Source: Paraburkholderia bannensis NBRC 103871
GTDB lineage: Bacteria > Pseudomonadota > Gammaproteobacteria > Burkholderiales > Burkholderiaceae
DNA length: 64,000 nt
Assembly (NCBI RefSeq): GCF_000685015.1
Contig: NZ_BAYA01000025.1
Coordinates: forward strand, 1 to 64,000
Direction of reading: 5' to 3'
Under the pieces are notes generated by a model. That model searched no databases and was not told the DNA's origin. It saw nothing but the letters and a program-made list of their open reading frames with translations. Every line of letters starts with the position of its first letter. Position 1 is the first letter of the stretch. The position numbers and the translations under genes are program-made. Of the stretch, positions 59,739 through 64,000 are shown piece after piece.

Positions 59739-60791
59739 ATGTACCCGACTTACGGATATGCCGCCCGCGACGCCCAGTCGCCGCTCGCTCCCTTCGAATT
59801 CCAGCGCCGCGACCTGCGCGAACTCGATGTGCGTATCGACGTGCAGTTCTGCGGCGTGTGCCACTCCGACCTGCACCAGGCGCGCAACGAGTGGCGCAAC
59901 ACGATGTTCCCCGTCGTGCCGGGCCATGAAATCGTCGGCCGCGTCGCCGAAGTGGGCCCGGGCGTCACGCGCTACAAGGTGGGCGACCTGGTCGGCGTGG
60001 GTTGTCTCGTCGATTCGTGCCGCACCTGTTCGAGCTGTGAAGAAGGTCTCGAACAATATTGCGAGAACGGTTTCGTCGGCACCTACAACGGCAACGACCG
60101 CGTGAGCGGCGACGTCACCTTCGGCGGCTATTCGACGCAACTCGTCGTCGACGAAGCATTCGTGCTGCGCGTGCCGGATAACCTCGACGCCGCTGCCGCC
60201 GCGCCGCTCCTGTGCGCCGGCATCACCACGTTTTCGCCGCTGCGCACGTGGGGCGCGGGCCCCGGCAAGAAGGTCGGCATCGTCGGCCTGGGCGGCCTCG
60301 GTCACATGGGCGTGAAGATCGCTCACGCAATGGGCGCGCACGTCGTGCTGTTCACGACGTCGCCTTCGAAGATCGAAGACGGCCTGCGCCTGGGCGCCGA
60401 CGAAGTCGTGATCTCGAAAGACCCGGAGCAAATGGCGAAGCACGCCAACAGCTTCGACCTGATCGTCAACACGGTGGCTGCGCAGCACGACCTGAACCCG
60501 TTCATCGAGCTGCTCAAGCGCGACGGCACGCTCACGCTGGTGGGTGCGCCCGAGCACGATCACCCGTCGCCGCAGGTGTTCAACCTGATCATGAAGCGCC
60601 GCCGTCTGGCGGGCTCGCTGATCGGTGGCATCGCGGAAACGCAGGAAATGCTGGACTTCTGCGGCAAGCATGGCATTACGTCCGATATCGAAATGATCAA
60701 GATGCAGGACATCAACGACGCCTACGAGCGCATGCTCAAGAGCGACGTGAAGTACCGCTTCGTCATCGATATCGACACGCTGCGCAAGTAA
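59739..60791 (+). CDS. Zinc-dependent NAD(P) alcohol dehydrogenase (YahK/cinnamyl-alcohol type)
   Basis: 350-residue MDR enzyme. Catalytic zinc ligands are in CGVCHSDLH and GHEIVG, structural zinc in CLVDSCRTCSSCEEGLEQYC, and the cofactor loop GLGGLGHMGVK follows. Similar enzymes (YahK, AdhC, cinnamyl alcohol dehydrogenases) reduce a broad range of aldehydes with NADPH. The ATG has CAGGAG 9 bp upstream. The divergent AraC gene suggests induction by an aldehyde or related compound. Confidence 0.94.
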   Translation: MYPTYGYAARDAQSPLAPFEFQRRDLRELDVRIDVQFCGVCHSDLHQARNEWRNTMFPVVPGHEIVGRVAEVGPGVTRYKVGDLVGVGCLVDSCRTCSSCEEGLEQYCENGFVGTYNGNDRVSGDVTFGGYSTQLVVDEAFVLRVPDNLDAAAAAPLLCAGITTFSPLRTWGAGPGKKVGIVGLGGLGHMGVKIAHAMGAHVVLFTTSPSKIEDGLRLGADEVVISKDPEQMAKHANSFDLIVNTVAAQHDLNPFIELLKRDGTLTLVGAPEHDHPSPQVFNLIMKRRRLAGSLIGGIAETQEMLDFCGKHGITSDIEMIKMQDINDAYERMLKSDVKYRFVIDIDTLRK

Positions 60792-61160
60792 GCGCGCAGC
60801 CCACGACGTAACGCTCTGCCCCGCCGGGCCGTCCATTCCGGACGGCCCGCCAGCCCTCCGCTTCGAGGCCAACTTTTCCGGCCTCCCGCAGTACCTCAGG
60901 TAGTCGAGCCGGCGCCCTTGTGCGTCGCCACCCAACGAAGCCTTTGCCGTTCAAGCCTGAACCAGCACGGTCAACCGCTGCCGCGCGTCGCTTTCCGCGA
61001 GACGCCGGCGTCGCGAAGCGTTTCTCAACGCAGCGCGGCTCACTGCTTTCCAGCCGTTTTGCGTCACCGCGCGCTTGAGCGCCGTCACGTGAATATTTCG
61101 CGGAAATCGTTCCAGCAGTTTTAGCTCAGTTTTCAAGCCCGTCATTGAAGGAGCTCGCCC
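60792..61160. other. Intergenic region with a stable hairpin
   Basis: 369 bp between the alcohol dehydrogenase and LysR genes. It contains a perfect inverted repeat (60826-60848) just after the dehydrogenase stop. The rest should hold the LysR promoter; no other structure was recognised. Confidence 0.5.
60826..60848 (+). terminator. GC-rich hairpin after the alcohol dehydrogenase gene
   Basis: GGGCCGTCC-ATTCC-GGACGGCCC, 9-bp perfect stem, 35 bp after the stop. No T run, so termination would be weak or rho-assisted. Confidence 0.6.
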
Positions 61161-62117
61161 GTGATCGACCGCATCCAGGCGATGCGTACGTTCGTGCGCA
61201 TCGTCGACACCAACAGCTTCACCAAAGCCGCGCAGTCGCTGGACATGCCGCGCGCCACCGCCACTACGCTGATGCAAAGCCTCGAAGCGCTGCTCGGCAC
61301 GCAGTTGCTCGTGCGCACCACGCGCCGTCTTTCGCTCACGCCCGAAGGCGCCGCTTATTACGAACGCGCTTCGCAGATCCTCGCCGATATCGACGATGCC
61401 GAAGCCAGCGTGCGCCAGTCGCCTGGCGCGATTGGCGGACGTCTGCGCGTGGAAATGCCGGGGCTGATCGCCAACGCGATCGTGCTGCCCGCACTCCACG
61501 ATTTCCACGCGCGCTATCCGCAGATCGATCTGGTGATCGGCGTGAGCCTGCGCAATGTCGACCTGGTCGGCGAAGGCGTGGATTGCAGCATCCAGCTCGG
61601 CGAGTTGCCGGATTCGGGGCTCGCCGCGCGCCGCCTCGGCCTGCTCGAACACGTGACCTGCGCCAGTCCGGCGTATCTCGCGCGCCACGGCGCGCCCGCT
61701 TCGCTCGACGAACTCGCGCAGCATCGCGTGGTGAATTTCCTGTCGCCGCTGACGGGCCGCCCGTACGAGTTCGACTTCGAGGTGGACGGCAGCCCGACCA
61801 AGGTGAAGGTGGACGGCTTCGTGCATGTCTCCGACGAATTCGCCTATCTCACCTGCGGGCTGCAAGGCTATGGGCTCGTCCAGCCGCCGCTGCTGGCCGC
61901 GCAGCAGTACCTGGACAGCGGCGCGCTCATCGAGGTGCTGCCGCAGTGGAAGCCGCTGCCGACGCCCGTTTCGGTGGCGTTCGTGAAGGCGCGCCAACCC
62001 GCGCCGCGCGTGCGCGTGTTCATCGACTGGCTTGCGGAGCTGTTCGAGGACGCGGGCGCGCTCAACCGCGACCTGTCGCGCGTGCGTCAGTTGCTGGGCG
62101 GGTTGCAGCCGGCGTGA
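61161..62117 (+). CDS. LysR-family transcriptional regulator
   Basis: 318-residue LysR protein: N-terminal winged HTH (MRTFVRIVDTNSFTKAAQSLDMPRATATTLMQSLE), linker, and substrate-binding domain of the CrgA/DsdC-like group. It starts with GTG, but AAGGAG 9 bp upstream fixes this start. No divergent target gene is adjacent, which is unusual for LysR regulators; its closest neighbours are the alcohol dehydrogenase on the same strand and a convergent peptidase. Confidence 0.93.
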   Translation: MIDRIQAMRTFVRIVDTNSFTKAAQSLDMPRATATTLMQSLEALLGTQLLVRTTRRLSLTPEGAAYYERASQILADIDDAEASVRQSPGAIGGRLRVEMPGLIANAIVLPALHDFHARYPQIDLVIGVSLRNVDLVGEGVDCSIQLGELPDSGLAARRLGLLEHVTCASPAYLARHGAPASLDELAQHRVVNFLSPLTGRPYEFDFEVDGSPTKVKVDGFVHVSDEFAYLTCGLQGYGLVQPPLLAAQQYLDSGALIEVLPQWKPLPTPVSVAFVKARQPAPRVRVFIDWLAELFEDAGALNRDLSRVRQLLGGLQPA

Positions 62118-62134
62118 GGGGTTGTGATGAGAAA

Positions 62135-62170
62135 GCGGCGCGGCGGCCCGAATCAGAGCCGCCGCGCCGC
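62135..62170. terminator. Hairpin between convergent LysR and C39-like peptidase genes
   Basis: Perfect 13-bp stem GCGGCGCGGCGGC / GCCGCCGCGCCGC, 10-nt loop. On the minus strand TTTCTC follows, so it is best read as the peptidase gene's terminator, probably working for both. Confidence 0.78.
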
Positions 62171-62187
62171 CTGGATGTGCTACGGGT

Positions 62188-62883
62188 TTAGTCGTCGGCG
62201 AGGTTGTCGTCGACGATGCGCGTGAGCGCCATGCCGCGCCGGGCATGGAAGCGCGAGACAGTGTCGTAGGGCAGCCAGGCATCGGCCTGGTACGGCTTCA
62301 CGCCCGACGGATTGTGGAACCAGACGCCGCCGTCGCTACGGCCGTGCAGCAGGATCAGATGGCCGCCCTGGCTGTCGTTGGGGCGTTCCGGGTAGCGGAT
62401 CTCGGGGCTCACCGAGACAATCGCGAGCGTGTCCGCGGACAGACGCGCGGCGCTCGCCTGAATGGTTTCGTCGGTCATGACCTCGACGCGCACGCCGTAG
62501 GCCGACTCGGCCCAAGCCGCGAAAGGCGCATAGATCATCCCGTCCACGCCGCCGTCTTCGCGCATGCGATAGACGCCGTGCTTGAGCGCCTCTTCGAGCA
62601 TCGCGGCGCGCGGCGCGTGCTCAATGCCCCAGTAATCGAGCGCCGATTCGAAGCAGGTCAGCCCGCACAAGCGCTTGGCCCAGAACCGGTATTGCTCCGG
62701 CTGCGCGAAGCCGCTCGCGCGCCACGCGGGGTCGTCGCAGGGATCGGCGTCGTCCATGACGATGCGCTCGACCCATTCCGGACTGCCCCACTGGCTGTAA
62801 TACGGCACGCCGAAATGGCGGATTTCTTTCTCTTGAGCGAGCGCGCGGCGCTGCCCGGTTACCTGTTCGCGCGATGCTTGCAT
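62188..62883 (-). CDS. C39-like cysteine peptidase family protein
   Basis: 231-residue protein of the papain-like C39_2 group. The candidate catalytic Cys is in KRLCGLTCFESAL, the His in GGHLILLHG, and the third residue in FHNPSG. It has a HFGVPYYSQWGSPEW start typical of the family. No signal peptide and no ABC-transporter domain are present, so it is not a bacteriocin exporter; it may act in the cytoplasm on an unknown peptide. A TTG five codons upstream (62898) is an alternative start. Confidence 0.82.
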   Translation of the reverse strand: MQASREQVTGQRRALAQEKEIRHFGVPYYSQWGSPEWVERIVMDDADPCDDPAWRASGFAQPEQYRFWAKRLCGLTCFESALDYWGIEHAPRAAMLEEALKHGVYRMREDGGVDGMIYAPFAAWAESAYGVRVEVMTDETIQASAARLSADTLAIVSVSPEIRYPERPNDSQGGHLILLHGRSDGGVWFHNPSGVKPYQADAWLPYDTVSRFHARRGMALTRIVDDNLADD

Positions 62884-63244
62884 GTTGATTTCGTTCAAGC
62901 TTTTCTCATCCCAGTGACGTTATGCGACTGTAATCAGTCTGAAGGGCAAATCTGCGCCCCGGCTTCAGAAATGCGCGTACAAAGTCCATTGTCGCAAAGC
63001 CTCGTGACGCGTGCGGGTGCAATGCTCAAGACTCGCTGCCAGGCGCTTGCGCAGGGCGGTCGGGCCCGTCGGCAACGCCGATTCAATCCGACCCTTAATG
63101 TTGTCATACAAAAGCCAAGCGATTGTTAAATGATGCGTTTAGAATATTGAGCGCCCTTGCTCTGTCAGAATTTTTTCTTGTGGCAGACCTGCAGCGGCAC
63201 GAGATAATTAGCCCAATCCGACTCGATCCTCCCCCATTAGCAGT
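62884..63244. other. Intergenic region without recognised features
   Basis: 361 bp between the divergent peptidase and HTH-receiver genes; the right half is relatively AT-rich and should hold the promoters. No repeat or RNA gene was seen. Confidence 0.5.
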
Positions 63245-64000
63245 ATGCCGAACGTTGCACACACAACCGACTCAGCCGCGGTCGCGGAGCGCGTACGTGA
63301 GCTGATGAGCCGTCATGGCATTGGCAAGCGTCAGCAAACCACCGAGCTGTGCAGGATTCTTGAGCTGAGCTTCTCGCAAGGGCACCGCAAGCTGCGCGGC
63401 AACAGCCCGTGGACGCTCGCGCAGATCAAGAAAGTGGCCGAGGCGTTCGGCGAACCGGCGGCCCAGTTGTTCGGCGCGCAGTTGCTCGATCCGGGCATGG
63501 TGGGCGCGACGGCCCAGGACGCGCTGCTGTGCGTGAGCGCGGTGGAGCTGGCCTGCACGGCGTGGATCGGCGCGCCGGTGGAGCCGGGCACGCGTCCCGA
63601 CTTCGTCGCCTACGAGAAGCAGGGTCAATGGCGCGTGGTGCGCCCGGACGGCGCGCTCTACCTGAACGCGCGCGAAGTCCACAAGATCGAGATCTATCCG
63701 CGCCGCGCAGAAGCCGACAAGCCGCTCATCGCCGTGGTGGACGACGACCAGGCGTCCGCCGACAACCTGCGCGACTATCTGGAGCACAGCGGCTACGCGG
63801 CCCATGCGCTCTACGGCCTCGCGGCGTTTGCGCAGGCGCTGGAGCACAACGTGTTCGACGGCGTGGTGATCGACTGGCTGTTCGGCAGCCAGACCGCCGC
63901 CGAGGCGATCCGCCAGGTGCGCGCCTCCGAGAACCCCGACGCACCGATCTTCGTGCTCACCGGCGAGTTGCTGACCGGCAAGGCAAGCGAGTCGGAAATC
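63245..64000 (+). CDS. HTH plus receiver-domain regulator (3' end outside window)
   Basis: The frame from ATG 63245 is open to the end of the window (252 codons). Residues 1-75 resemble an XRE-like HTH (GIGKRQQTTELCRILELSFSQ ... WTLAQIKKVAEAFGE). A middle domain follows (about 80-155). A receiver domain begins about 160 with acidic IAVVDDDQ, and the candidate phospho-Asp is in GVVIDWLFG. HTH before receiver is the reverse of the common order. Similar proteins occur in Burkholderiaceae, but I cannot name this one. Confidence 0.82.
   Translation, partial: MPNVAHTTDSAAVAERVRELMSRHGIGKRQQTTELCRILELSFSQGHRKLRGNSPWTLAQIKKVAEAFGEPAAQLFGAQLLDPGMVGATAQDALLCVSAVELACTAWIGAPVEPGTRPDFVAYEKQGQWRVVRPDGALYLNAREVHKIEIYPRRAEADKPLIAVVDDDQASADNLRDYLEHSGYAAHALYGLAAFAQALEHNVFDGVVIDWLFGSQTAAEAIRQVRASENPDAPIFVLTGELLTGKASESEI

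Noticed and set aside
1..64000. CRISPR arrays, tRNA or rRNA genes, transposases, integrases
   Set aside because: None recognised by eye on either strand; only short tandem repeats and hairpins were found. A tRNAscan or CRISPR finder run would settle it.

Overview
The window is one continuous stretch of a high-GC betaproteobacterial chromosome, most likely Paraburkholderia, Caballeronia or Burkholderia. The evidence is the acnD-prpF form of the 2-methylcitrate operon, DUF3331 and DUF4148 proteins typical of Burkholderiaceae, a class II (B12) ribonucleotide reductase, and very GC-rich third codon positions. No rRNA, tRNA, CRISPR array, integrase or transposase was recognised. The first gene (acyl-CoA dehydrogenase) and the last (HTH-receiver regulator) run off the window.

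Region 1 (1-11105) encodes a CoA-dependent side-chain degradation set. It has an LCAD-type acyl-CoA dehydrogenase, an SCP-x-type thiolase, two adjacent MaoC-fold proteins and an SDR, closed by a clear terminator. Two paralogous feruloyl-CoA-synthase-like ligases follow, on opposite strands, with a MalT-like (LAL) LuxR regulator between them. Together these supply activation, oxidation, hydration, a second oxidation and C-C cleavage; the substrate is not visible. Region 2 (11307-19054) holds ribA, a CBS-pair protein, a DUF4148 protein, and a molybdenum hydroxylase operon ([2Fe-2S] subunit, Mo subunit, tri-haem cytochrome c) whose last gene overlaps a 3-methyladenine DNA glycosylase.

Region 3 (19092-27829) is propionate catabolism. 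Divergent prpR faces prpB-prpC-acnD-(DUF559)-prpF, with a sigma-54 -24/-12 promoter and two palindromes in the intergenic region. A DUF559 endonuclease-like gene, bracketed by identical CCCCTCTCCC palindromes, sits inside the operon and overlaps the prpF start. Region 4 (27860-38971) is housekeeping and envelope: an NlpD-like lipoprotein, an OpgC-like acyltransferase, a secreted esterase, an AI-2E family permease, a DUF3331 protein, a thioesterase, nrdJ and a secreted alkyl sulfatase.

Region 5 (39050-54864) is the most unusual part. Three SPFH/band-7 proteins, one fused to a multi-spanning membrane domain and one with a His-rich N terminus, are co-translated with a P1B-type metal ATPase. Upstream on the same strand lie an ionotropic-glutamate-receptor-like channel with a non-potassium pore loop and an outer-membrane barrel. 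Nearby are a DUF2252 protein, an orphan receiver, DUF2092 and Asn-rich exported proteins, a broken membrane-protein gene, a FixJ-type regulator with its kinase, and a bestrophin-like membrane protein. A conserved element of about 45 bp, built from TTGCCC/GGGCAA half-sites, occurs three times, each time upstream of a gene of this region. It suggests a local regulon.

Region 6 (55110-64000) holds a globin-GAF-EAL signalling protein, a D-2-hydroxyacid dehydrogenase with an abnormal C-terminal extension, a divergent AraC regulator/zinc alcohol dehydrogenase pair, a LysR regulator, a C39-like peptidase and the truncated HTH-receiver gene.
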